Source of the DNA: Gaiellaceae bacterium
GTDB taxonomy: Bacteria; Actinomycetota; Thermoleophilia; Gaiellales; Gaiellaceae
Length of the DNA: 64,000 nucleotides
Reading direction: 5' to 3'
NCBI GenBank assembly: GCA_026002995.1
Contig: BPGK01000001.1
Coordinates: 434,001-498,000, forward strand
In this document: positions 16,338 to 23,777 of the stretch, one piece after another
Numbering within the stretch: position 1 is the first letter of the stretch
Layout of the letters: each line of letters opens with the position of its first letter
Position numbers and translations under genes: made by a program
Notes under the pieces: generated by a model
Database searches by the model: none
What the model was told of the DNA's origin: nothing
Seen by the model: only the letters and a program-made list of their open reading frames with translations

Positions 16338-17249
16338 GTGCGGGTGATCGATCGGGCGATCGTGAAGGCGCTGCCCGTCGTTCCCAGGCGGGTGGTGCGG
16401 CTCGTGGCCGCGCCGTACATCGCGGGACCGACCTTGGCCGATGCGCGCCGCACCGTCGCGCGCCTGAACGCCGAAGGGAAGCTCGCTACGGTCGACGTGC
16501 TCGGGGAGGAGGTGCAGACGCCCGAGGAGGCGGAGGCGATCGCGGCCGGGTACCACGCCACCCTCGAGGCGATCGCCGCGGATGGGCTGCAGGCCGGGCT
16601 CTCGGTCAAGCTGACCGCGCTCGGGCTCGAGATCGACCTCGACCTCTGCCGCTCGCTCCTCGGGGCGGTCGTCGCCGACGCCGCGGCGCGGGGCCGCTTC
16701 GTGCGGATCGACATGGAGGACTCGTCCTGCACCGATTCGACGCTCCGGCTCTACCGCGAGCTCCGCGAGTCCGGGCTCGACAACGTCGGGATCGTCCTCC
16801 AGTCCTGTCTCCGGCGCTCGCTCGACGACGTCGCCTCCCTCGCCGACCTGCGCCCGGACGTCCGCATCTGCAAGGGGATCTACGTCGAGCCCGAGGAGAT
16901 CGCCTACCGGGATCCGGACGAGATCCGCGCGAGCTACCTGCGGATCCTCGACGCGCTCGTCGAGGGAGGCTCGTACGTCGCGCTCGCGACCCACGACGAG
17001 TGGCTCATCCAGCGCTCGCTCGAGCGGGTCGCGGGCACGGGGCGGGACGCGTACGAGCTCCAGTTCCTGCTCGGCGTGCGCGAGCAGCGGGCGTCGGAGC
17101 TCGTGGCGGCCGGGCACCGTCTGCGCGTCTACGTCCCCTACGGCGACCGCTGGTACGAGTACTCGACGCGCCGTCTGAAGGAGAACCCGGCGATCGCGCG
17201 GACGATTGCGATGGCGACCCTCGGTCGCCTCGTCCCGCGCCGGGGGTAG
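16338..17249 (+). CDS. Proline dehydrogenase (monofunctional)
   Basis: 303 residues, the size of one-domain bacterial ProDH. A TIM-barrel sequence with SVKLTALGLEID, RIDMEDSSCTDSTL, VRICKGIYVEP and the C-terminal YVPYGDRWYEYSTRRLKENP. The last carries the YxxxRRxxE substrate-carboxylate motif. Oxidises L-proline to pyrroline-5-carboxylate with FAD, passing electrons to quinone. The partner P5C dehydrogenase is not in the window. Confidence 0.93.
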   Translation: MRVIDRAIVKALPVVPRRVVRLVAAPYIAGPTLADARRTVARLNAEGKLATVDVLGEEVQTPEEAEAIAAGYHATLEAIAADGLQAGLSVKLTALGLEIDLDLCRSLLGAVVADAAARGRFVRIDMEDSSCTDSTLRLYRELRESGLDNVGIVLQSCLRRSLDDVASLADLRPDVRICKGIYVEPEEIAYRDPDEIRASYLRILDALVEGGSYVALATHDEWLIQRSLERVAGTGRDAYELQFLLGVREQRASELVAAGHRLRVYVPYGDRWYEYSTRRLKENPAIARTIAMATLGRLVPRRG

Positions 17250-17270
17250 CAGGAGCGCCGGCTCGCTCGG

Positions 17271-18017
17271 TCAGCGCGGCGGCTCGGTGACGAGGCTCCA
17301 GCCCCCGTCGACGACGAGCGTCTGTCCGCGAACCATCTCCGCCTCGTCCGAGCAGAGGAAGGTCACGCAGCGAGCGACGTCCTCGGGCGTGACCATGCGG
17401 CCGGCGGGGTTGCGCAGCCCCATTTCGAGCATCGCCTCGCGGTTCGGGAAGTGGTCGAGCGCTCCCGTCTCGACGACGCCGGCCGAGACGGCGTTCACCC
17501 GGATGCCTCGTGGCGCGAGCTCGACGGCGAGGTAGCGGACGAGTGCCTCGAGCGCCGCCTTGGAGGCTCCCACGAGCGCGTAGTTTTCGAGCACGCGCAC
17601 CGAGCCGAGGCTCGAGATGCCGACGATCGACGACCCGCTCGGCATCGAGGGTACGGCCGCGCGGGCGAGAGAGAGGAGCGCGCGGGCGTTCGCCGACAGC
17701 GTCCAGTCCCAGTGGCGATCCTCGGTCTCGAGCGCCGGTCGGATCACGCCGGTCGCGGCCGCGTGGACGACGACGTCGAGCGCTCCGAGCGAGGCGACCT
17801 CTTCGGCGATCCGTGCCGAGGCGACGTTGCCCCGCACGAGCACGGGGTCGGCCCCGAGCGCGCGGAGCTCGGCGGCCGTCTCCTCCGCCGCTCGGTCGCC
17901 GCGCAGGTACCCGATCGCGACGCGGGCGGCGCCGAGCGTCGCGAAGCGGAGCGCGATCGCCTTCCCGATGCCACGCGACCCTCCTGTGACGAGGATCGAG
18001 GCGCCGTCGAAGGTCAT
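17271..18017 (-). CDS. fabL: SDR-family enoyl-[ACP] reductase, FabL type
   Basis: 248 residues. TGGSRGIG nucleotide motif at residue 11. The active site reads ISSLGSVRVLENYALVGASK, i.e. Tyr-x6-Lys rather than the Tyr-x3-Lys of ordinary SDRs. The pattern and the SSLGS..YLENY wording closely match Bacillus FabL (NADPH-dependent enoyl-ACP reductase). It would carry out the last reduction of fatty-acid elongation. Other SDR substrates cannot be excluded. Translationally coupled to the small gene upstream (4-base overlap). Confidence 0.8.
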   Translation of the reverse strand: MTFDGASILVTGGSRGIGKAIALRFATLGAARVAIGYLRGDRAAEETAAELRALGADPVLVRGNVASARIAEEVASLGALDVVVHAAATGVIRPALETEDRHWDWTLSANARALLSLARAAVPSMPSGSSIVGISSLGSVRVLENYALVGASKAALEALVRYLAVELAPRGIRVNAVSAGVVETGALDHFPNREAMLEMGLRNPAGRMVTPEDVARCVTFLCSDEAEMVRGQTLVVDGGWSLVTEPPR

Positions 18018-18292
18018 TCCCGCGCCGGCAGGGGGTCGGAGGCCGGCGCCGAGGAGGGGATCGTCTCCCAGCCGATGCGCGAGCGCGGCTCGCGGGAGCC
18101 TTCCTCCGCCTTCGAGGACGCGTGGCCCAGGCGATCGAGAAGGTCCATCTTCTCCTCGCCGTAGCGCCGGACGGGGTGGTCCGGCGGGAGTGTCTCGACG
18201 AGCTCGCGGATACGCGCGCGGAGCTGGTACGCGAAGTGCGGGGTGGCAGGCCCGACGAGGGCGTCGATGTCGTCGCGCGTCGGCTCGGCCAT
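18014..18292 (-). CDS. Small hypothetical protein preceding fabL
   Basis: 92 residues. MAEPTRDDIDALVGPATPHFAYQLRARI, then LPPDHPVRRYGEEKMDLLDRLGHAS and a Ser/Pro-rich tail. No named family. The overlap with fabL (ATGA) and the well-placed TAGGCT box 7 bases before its ATG show it as the first gene of a two-gene unit, perhaps a partner or regulator of the reductase (inference). Confidence 0.65.
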   Translation of the reverse strand: MAEPTRDDIDALVGPATPHFAYQLRARIRELVETLPPDHPVRRYGEEKMDLLDRLGHASSKAEEGSREPRSRIGWETIPSSAPASDPLPARE

Positions 18293-18299
18293 CGCGGGA

Positions 18300-18305
18300 A
18301 GCCTA
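18300..18305 (-). promoter_or_regulatory. -10 box (TAGGCT) of the small gene-fabL unit
   Basis: Minus-strand TAGGCT, 7 bases from ATG 18292. It overlaps the stop codon of the gene upstream. Confidence 0.45.
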
Positions 18306-18890
18306 GTCGGTCCGGAGTGTGTCTCGTCTCGCGAGGACGACCCCGGCGTGCCAGCCCGGGGCGCGGCCTCCGGGAGGGGGCACGACCTCCTCCGCCGGGA
18401 GGCCGCACGACGCGAGGAGCCACGAGATCGTCGAGTTCGAGCTCCACATCTCTCCGAGCCCGAGCTCGTCCCGACCCCAGACGGGCGTCGGGACGGTGGT
18501 GGCGACCGCGAGGAGCCCCCGAACGACCTCGGGGTCGTCCGTGAGGCGTCGCGAGCTGTCCACCGCCTCGGCGAGGTCCGGGACGACACCGCCTGGCCAA
18601 CAGCGCACCTCGTAGCGGAAGATCCGCAGGCGCCCGGCGAGCCGAGACCCGACCGGGCCGCGGGCGACGACCCCGCGCGTCGAGGGGATCCCGCCGCCGT
18701 CGGGTGCCTGCTCGATCACGATCTCCTCGTTCCCGGTTCGCACGACGAGCGCCGCGTGGTAGAGGTCGAGCGGCGGGCGCCGGTCGAGGCGCGAGGCGAC
18801 GGCTTCGAAGACCCTTCCGTTGAGTCGCACCGAGTGACCCCCGGCGCCGAGCGGGAGCCAGTAGAGGTCGATGCCCGCTCGGCCGCTCAT
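18303..18890 (-). CDS. Hypothetical protein (possible papain-like/LRAT-type fold)
   Basis: 195 residues. It opens AGIDLYWLPLGAGGHSVRLNG, then LYHAALVVRTGNEEIVIEQ; toward the end it has SSNSTISWLLASCGL. The 'H.A..........E' plus 'SNS.ISW.L' pattern recalls hypothetical proteins with a possible Cys/His-hydrolase-like architecture, but no catalytic triad can be assigned. Divergent from the EamA transporter gene with only 15 bases between starts. Confidence 0.6.
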   Translation of the reverse strand: MSGRAGIDLYWLPLGAGGHSVRLNGRVFEAVASRLDRRPPLDLYHAALVVRTGNEEIVIEQAPDGGGIPSTRGVVARGPVGSRLAGRLRIFRYEVRCWPGGVVPDLAEAVDSSRRLTDDPEVVRGLLAVATTVPTPVWGRDELGLGEMWSSNSTISWLLASCGLPAEEVVPPPGGRAPGWHAGVVLARRDTLRTD

Positions 18891-18893
18891 CGG

Positions 18894-18899
18894 TAGCGT
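18894..18899 (+). promoter_or_regulatory. -10 box (TAGCGT) of the EamA transporter
   Basis: TAGCGT, 6 bases before GTG 18906, inside the 15-base gap between divergent genes. Confidence 0.45.
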
Positions 18900-18905
18900 C
18901 GGCCC

Positions 18906-19793
18906 GTGCGCCGCCCGACGACCGTGGAGCTCATGCTTCTCACGACGATCCTGCTCTGGGCGCTGAACTTGAGCGTCACGAAGGTCATCCTGACGCACGG
19001 GCTGCACCCGCTCTCGTACGCGATCGCGCGTTTCGGCCTCGCGGGAGCGATCTTCGCGGGGATCACGCTCCTGCTCGAGCGGACGCTCGCGGTCGAGCGA
19101 CGACACCTCCCGCTCCTCGCGCTCGCGATCGCGGCGCTCGTCGCGAACCAGCTCTCGTTCGTCTTCGCGCTCGATCTGACGACCGCCTCCACGGTGGGCC
19201 TCCTTTTGGGCGCGATCCCCACCTTCGCGGGTCTGTTCGGGGTCTCCCTCGGACTGGGGCACCCGTCGGCCCGCTTCTGGCTCGGCGCTGCCGTCTCGGG
19301 GGTCGGCGTCTCGCTCGTCGCGATCGGAGCCTCCGGGGAGGTGTCGGGGAGCCCGGTCGGCGTCCTCCTCGGTCTCTCGACCGCGGCGACCTGGGCGCTC
19401 TACTCGGTTGCGGCGGCGCCGCTCATGCGCACGTACTCGCCGTACAGGATCAGCGCGCTCGCGCTCCCCGGCGCCTGGCTCCTCATCGCCATCGTCGGGC
19501 TGCCCGCGTCCCGGGTGCAGGACTGGACGCTCGAGCCGGCGATCTGGGCCCTCGTCCTCTTCGCCACGCTCGGGCCGCTCGTGCTCACGAACGTCCTCTG
19601 GTTCCGGTCGATCCATCGGATCGGGCCGGCGCGGGCGGCACTGGCCGTGAACATGCAGCCCTTCGTCGCCGCGCTGCTCGCGGTGCTCCTCCTCGCGGAG
19701 CCACTCTCCTGGCTTCAGGTGCTCGGCGGCGCGCTCATCGCCGCGGGCATCCTCCTCGCGCGCCGCAGGGCGTCGGCGGCGCAGGCGACCTAG
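18906..19793 (+). CDS. EamA-family (DMT superfamily) transporter
   Basis: 295 residues with about ten hydrophobic helices in two EamA repeats. The first has LLWALNLSVTKVILTHGLHP and IARFGLAGAIF; the second begins ALYSVAAAPLMRTY and ends with AVLLLAEPLSWLQVLGGALI. A drug/metabolite exporter of unknown substrate in the inner membrane. Its stop lies 9 bases before the HPPD start, but HPPD has its own -10 box overlapping this stop. Confidence 0.85.
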   Translation: MRRPTTVELMLLTTILLWALNLSVTKVILTHGLHPLSYAIARFGLAGAIFAGITLLLERTLAVERRHLPLLALAIAALVANQLSFVFALDLTTASTVGLLLGAIPTFAGLFGVSLGLGHPSARFWLGAAVSGVGVSLVAIGASGEVSGSPVGVLLGLSTAATWALYSVAAAPLMRTYSPYRISALALPGAWLLIAIVGLPASRVQDWTLEPAIWALVLFATLGPLVLTNVLWFRSIHRIGPARAALAVNMQPFVAALLAVLLLAEPLSWLQVLGGALIAAGILLARRRASAAQAT

Positions 19794-19796
19794 AAT
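19791..19796 (+). promoter_or_regulatory. -10 box (TAGAAT) of HPPD
   Basis: TAGAAT, 6 bases before ATG 19803. Its TAG is also the stop codon of the EamA gene. Confidence 0.5.
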
Positions 19797-19802
19797 CTCT
19801 CC

Positions 19803-20903
19803 ATGGCCGAGCACGACTTCATGCCGCTCGACGGCTGGGACCACCTCGAGCTCTGGGTCGGCAACGCGAAGCAGGCGGCCTACTACTACGAGCACGCGTT
19901 CGGGTTCATCCGCACTGCCTACTCGGGGCCGGAGACCGGCGTGCGCGACCGCGCCTCGTACGTCCTCGAGCAGGGGGACATCCGCCTCGTGCTCACGAGC
20001 GGGCTGCGCGGCGACAGCGAGATCTGTCGCTTCGCGGCGGCGCACGGCGACGGCGTCAGGGACGTCGCCCTCACCGTGCCCGACGCGACCCACGCCTACC
20101 GGCAAGCGGTCCAGCGCGGCGCGCGCGGCGTCGTCGAGCCGCACTGGGTGGAGGACGAGCACGGCCGTGTCGAGCTCGCCACCATCGCGACCTACGGGGA
20201 CACCGTCCACACCTTCGTCAACCGCTCCGAGTACGCGGGCCCGTACTTGCCCGGGTACGAGCCTCTCACCGAGGGCGAAGGCCCGCACCGAGGCGCCGGC
20301 CTGACGACGATCGACCACGTCGTCGGCAACGTCGAGCTCGGCCGCATGGACGAGTGGGTCTCCTTCTACGAGCGCGTCCTCGGCTTCAGCCAGCTTCGGC
20401 ACTTCTCCGACGAGGAGATCTCGACCGAGTACTCGGCGCTCATGTCGAAGGTGATGACGGATGGGCAGGGGAGGATCAAGTTCCCGATCAACGAGCCGGC
20501 CGAGGGCAAGCGCAAAAGCCAGATCGAGGAGTACCTCGAGTACTACGGCGGGCCCGGCGTCCAGCATGTCGCCCTGCAGACCGACGACATCGTCCGCACC
20601 GTCGCCTGGCTCAGGGAGCACGGCGTCCTCTTCATCGCGACGCCGGAGACCTACTACGACGTCGTCCGCGAGCGCGTGGGCGAGATCGAGGAGGACTGGG
20701 ACGACCTGCGCTCGATGGGCGTCCTCGTCGATCGCGACGAGGAGGGCTACCTGCTCCAGCTCTTCACGAGGATCGTCCAGGATCGCCCCACGCTCTTCTT
20801 CGAGGTGATCGAGCGCCACGGCTCGCGCGGCTTCGGCCTCGGGAACTTCAAGGCGCTCTTCGAGGCGATCGAGCGCGAGCAGGCCTTGCGTGGGAACCTG
20901 TAG
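19803..20903 (+). CDS. hppD: 4-hydroxyphenylpyruvate dioxygenase
   Basis: 366 residues in two VOC halves. Fe(II) ligands are visible: TTIDHVVGNV (His, about residue 164), VQHVALQTDD (His, about 256) and TLFFEVIER (Glu, about 336). C-terminal GFGLGNFKALFEAIEREQ is the helix closing the HPPD active site. It converts 4-hydroxyphenylpyruvate to homogentisate in tyrosine catabolism. A degenerate FAH-like gene lies 1.5 kb downstream; homogentisate dioxygenase is not seen. Confidence 0.95.
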   Translation: MAEHDFMPLDGWDHLELWVGNAKQAAYYYEHAFGFIRTAYSGPETGVRDRASYVLEQGDIRLVLTSGLRGDSEICRFAAAHGDGVRDVALTVPDATHAYRQAVQRGARGVVEPHWVEDEHGRVELATIATYGDTVHTFVNRSEYAGPYLPGYEPLTEGEGPHRGAGLTTIDHVVGNVELGRMDEWVSFYERVLGFSQLRHFSDEEISTEYSALMSKVMTDGQGRIKFPINEPAEGKRKSQIEEYLEYYGGPGVQHVALQTDDIVRTVAWLREHGVLFIATPETYYDVVRERVGEIEEDWDDLRSMGVLVDRDEEGYLLQLFTRIVQDRPTLFFEVIERHGSRGFGLGNFKALFEAIEREQALRGNL

Positions 20904-20948
20904 GGCGAGGCTCGCCTCGCCCGCGTCTCTCGCCCGCGCCCTGCAACA

Positions 20949-21045
20949 GGGGGGTCAGGTCTCCCGCGTTGCAGCGAGGGCAGGCACCGAGCGCGTGCGC
21001 AACGAAAGGGACCTGACCCCGGTGTTGCGCGGTATGCCCGACCGG
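20949..21045. repeat. REP-pair (BIME-like) element, copy B
   Basis: GGGGTCAGGTC at 20951-20961 faces GACCTGACCCC at 21010-21020. The flank GGTGTTGCGCGGTATGCCCGACC also pairs with copy A (436-530) in reverse orientation. It lies between hppD and the CDF transporter gene and just upstream of the latter's promoter box. Confidence 0.8.
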
Positions 21046-21053
21046 CCACGCCG

Positions 21054-21059
21054 TAGCCT
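21054..21059 (+). promoter_or_regulatory. -10 box (TAGCCT) of the CDF transporter
   Basis: TAGCCT, 7 bases before ATG 21067, directly after REP copy B. It supports ATG 21067 even though the frame is open through the repeat. Confidence 0.45.
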
Positions 21060-21066
21060 TCGGCGC

Positions 21067-22413
21067 ATGTCGCCTCAGCGTCGAACCGCGCTCGTCTCCG
21101 TCGGGGCCGCGTGCGTGCTCATCGCGATCAAGCTCGCCGCTGGCATCGCCAGCGGGAGCCTCGGCCTCCTCGCCGAGGCGGCGCACTCGGGGAGCGACCT
21201 CGCGGCGGCGCTCCTCACCTTCTTCGCCGTCTCCGTCGCGGTGAAGCCGGCGGACGCCGGGCACCCGTTCGGTCACGGGAAGGCGCAGAACCTCGCCGCG
21301 CTCGCCGAGTCGGCGTTCCTCATCGCCGTGAGCCTGGCCATCGCCGCGGCGGCGGTCGCGCGCCTCCTGGGTTGGGTCACCTTCGAGGTCGAGCCGACGG
21401 CCTGGACCTTCCTCGCGATCGCGTGCGTGCTCGTCGTCGACGCCTCGCGGATGTCGATCTCGTACCGCACGGCGCGGCACCACCGGAGCGACGCGCTGAT
21501 GGCGAACGCCCTCCACTTCGGGAGCGACCTCGCCGGGACGGTCGCGGTGCTCGTCGGCCTCGTCGCGGCCGCGTACGGCTTCCCCGCGGGGGACGCGATC
21601 GCCGCGCTCTTCGTGGCAGGGCTCGTGATCGTCGCCGCCTGGCGCCTGTTCGCCCGCAACGTCGACGTGCTCATGGATCGAGCGGCGACGGACGCAGAGA
21701 GCGCGGCGCGGCGCGCGATCGCCGCCCTCGAGCCGCCGGTCGAGCTCCGCCGTCTCCGGATCCGTCGCTCTGGCGGCGCGCACCTCGCGGACGTAGACAT
21801 CGGGATCCCGCCCGGGGCTGCGGTCGGGCAGGGCCACACCGCGGCCGATCGGGTCGAGGAGGCGCTGCGGGCAGCGCTTCCGGACGTCGACGTCGTCGTC
21901 CACGTCGAGCCGGGCGAGGTCGGCGCCGCGATCCGCGAGCGAGCGCTCGCCGCTGCGCTCTCCGTTCCGCGTGTGCGCGAGCTCCACAACCTCGCCGTCC
22001 TCGACGTCGAGGGGACGATCGAGGTCTCGCTCCACCTGAAGCTCCCCGGCGACCTGTCCCTCGAGGAGGCGCACGCGGTCGCCGAAGAGGTCGAGCGGGC
22101 GATCCTCGCCTCCGTGCCGGAGGTCGGACGAGTAAGCACGCACCTCGAGCCCCTGGCCGAGACGACCTCGGCGGAGGAGGTCTCGGCCGAGGAGCACGCC
22201 GTCGAGGACGTGGTGCGACAGGCGATCGGCGCGCCGCCGCGCGAGCTCCGGCTCGTGCGGACGGACGAGGGCATCGTCGTCCTCCTCACGTTGACCGTCT
22301 CCGGGGAGGAGTCGCTGGCCGAGGCGCACGCGCGCGCCAGCGAGCTCGAGGAGCGTATCCGCGCCGAGGTAGCCGGCGTCTCCGACGTCGTCGTGCACAC
22401 CGAGCCCGTGTGA
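21067..22413 (+). CDS. Cation diffusion facilitator (CDF) transporter with three C-terminal domains
   Basis: 448 residues. The N-terminal 200 form a six-helix CDF membrane domain with AEAAHSGSDLAAA (HxxxD) and NALHFGSDLAG (HxxxD), the family's metal site, plus GHPFGHGKAQNLAAL. After it come three ferredoxin-like modules of about 60-70 residues, each ending in a near-identical VVVHVEP / VSTHLEP / VVVHTEP strand. Most CDF proteins have one. Exports Zn2+, Mn2+, Fe2+ or similar by H+ antiport; the metal is not predictable. Confidence 0.9.
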   Translation: MSPQRRTALVSVGAACVLIAIKLAAGIASGSLGLLAEAAHSGSDLAAALLTFFAVSVAVKPADAGHPFGHGKAQNLAALAESAFLIAVSLAIAAAAVARLLGWVTFEVEPTAWTFLAIACVLVVDASRMSISYRTARHHRSDALMANALHFGSDLAGTVAVLVGLVAAAYGFPAGDAIAALFVAGLVIVAAWRLFARNVDVLMDRAATDAESAARRAIAALEPPVELRRLRIRRSGGAHLADVDIGIPPGAAVGQGHTAADRVEEALRAALPDVDVVVHVEPGEVGAAIRERALAAALSVPRVRELHNLAVLDVEGTIEVSLHLKLPGDLSLEEAHAVAEEVERAILASVPEVGRVSTHLEPLAETTSAEEVSAEEHAVEDVVRQAIGAPPRELRLVRTDEGIVVLLTLTVSGEESLAEAHARASELEERIRAEVAGVSDVVVHTEPV

Positions 22414-22449
22414 TCCGCCCGGCTACGCTCTGCGCCGGGTGACCACGGC

Positions 22450-23166
22450 GTGAGGCTCTGCATGTTCCATCCTCGGGGGCACCCGTTGGAGCGCGGCTGG
22501 GTGGGTCGGATCGACGGCGACCGCGTTGTCCACCTCGCGGCGCAGACGCTCCAGTCCTTCTTCACCGGCGGCGGGTCGGCCAGAGAGCACGCCGAGTACC
22601 CACTGGCCGACGTCGTCCTCCTCGCCCCGGTTCTCCACCCGCCCGCGGTGCGCGTCTTCGAGGAGCAGGGCTCGTTCGCGTTCGCCAACCCGGCGGCGAT
22701 CGTGGGCCCGCTCGCGACGGTTCGCGCAGCGGCCCGACCCGTCAGCCAGGCACGCGGCGATCGTTCACGAGGCGGGTTGCTCGTCCTTGCGCGGATCGCC
22801 GCGATCGTGGGCGCGGACGAGGCGATCGCGGGCTTCACGATCCTCGCCGAGTGGCGAGACCCGCGGCGTCCTCCGCCGAAGGATCGCGACTTCGCGCTCG
22901 GTCTCGGCCCCGTCGTCGTCAGCACGGACACCGCGCCGGACGCGTTCGCGTGCGTCGTGCGGGTCGACGGGGTCACGGCAGGTGAGGGACTCCTCGCCGC
23001 GTTCGAGTGGGAGGCCGCGCGCGCCTTCGCCGGCGAAGGCACGCGGCTCGTCGCGGGCGACCTCCTCGCGTGTCCCGCTCTGGCGACGGCCGAGGCTCCC
23101 GCCGGCAGCACGGTGGAGGTCGAGGTCGACGGCATCGGAGCTCTCGGCCAGCGGGTGGCAGGGTGA
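22450..23166 (+). CDS. FAH-like protein with a degenerate active site
   Basis: 238 residues. It can be laid along fumarylacetoacetate hydrolase family proteins: SFAFANPAAIVGP corresponds to 'PvFyFsNPaAI.Gp', IAGFTILAEWRDPRRPP to 'iaGYTIfNDWSARDLQ', and RDFALGLGPVVVSTD to 'KDFAtslGPwlVTpd'. The segment with the metal-binding EXE pair is shortened, and the usual D in 'NDWSARD' is not conserved. A normal FAH reaction is therefore doubtful. It could be a diverged isomerase/decarboxylase or non-catalytic. The GTG overlap with the HAD gene downstream suggests co-expression. Confidence 0.65.
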   Translation: MRLCMFHPRGHPLERGWVGRIDGDRVVHLAAQTLQSFFTGGGSAREHAEYPLADVVLLAPVLHPPAVRVFEEQGSFAFANPAAIVGPLATVRAAARPVSQARGDRSRGGLLVLARIAAIVGADEAIAGFTILAEWRDPRRPPPKDRDFALGLGPVVVSTDTAPDAFACVVRVDGVTAGEGLLAAFEWEAARAFAGEGTRLVAGDLLACPALATAEAPAGSTVEVEVDGIGALGQRVAG

Positions 23167-23777
23167 CGCCTCCGGTCGTCGTCGACTGGGACGGGACGGT
23201 GACCGAGGTGGACAGCCTCCAGCTCGTGCTCGGCGCATTCGGCGACGAGCGGGCCTACGACCGGGCAGAGGAGGCGCTGGGTCGCACCGCGACGCTCCAC
23301 GAGGTGATCGCCCTCGAGCTGCGGACGGTGCGGGCGCCGCTCGACGACGTCGTCGCCTGGGCGCAGGAGCACGTCCGCGTTCGTCACGGCTTCGCGGAGC
23401 TCGCGCGAGCGTACCGGCCACTCGTCGTCTCGAGCGGCTTCCACGAGCTGATCGAGCCGGTCCTCGAGCGGGAGGGCCTCGAGCTCGACGTGCGTGCAAA
23501 CCGGCTCGATCCCCGGCCGGACGGCTGGCGAGCGCGGTTCCGCTCCGACGAGCCGTGTCCGGTGTGCGGCGAACCGTGCAAGCGCGCGGACGTGGCCGGG
23601 CTCGGGCCGTTCGTCTTCGTCGGAGACGGTCGCTCGGACTTCTGCGTGTCGCTCGCCGCCGCCCGCGTCTTCGCTCGAGCGGGCCTTGCGACCTTCCTCG
23701 ACGAGCGGCGGGTCCCGTACGAGCCCTTCGCCGACTTCGCGGACGTCGTACGTGCGCTCGCGGCTCCCACGCCGTGA
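23163..23777 (+). CDS. HAD-family phosphatase (SerB/MtnX-like)
   Basis: 204 residues. Motif I is VVVDWDGTVTEVDS (catalytic Asp pair). Motif II Ser is in LVVSSGFHELI. Motif IV reads VFVGDGRSDFCVSLAA. A cysteine pair in EPCPVCGEPCKRA sits in the insert and might bind a metal. Similar to MtnX/phosphoserine-phosphatase-like enzymes. Its start overlaps the FAH-like gene and its stop overlaps glgB (GTGA at both junctions), so it belongs to a unit running into glycogen synthesis. Confidence 0.8.
   Translation: MTPPVVVDWDGTVTEVDSLQLVLGAFGDERAYDRAEEALGRTATLHEVIALELRTVRAPLDDVVAWAQEHVRVRHGFAELARAYRPLVVSSGFHELIEPVLEREGLELDVRANRLDPRPDGWRARFRSDEPCPVCGEPCKRADVAGLGPFVFVGDGRSDFCVSLAAARVFARAGLATFLDERRVPYEPFADFADVVRALAAPTP

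Noticed and set aside
20890-21066. Extended N-terminus of the CDF transporter
   Set aside because: The extra codons are the REP pair; a -10 box sits right before ATG 21067.
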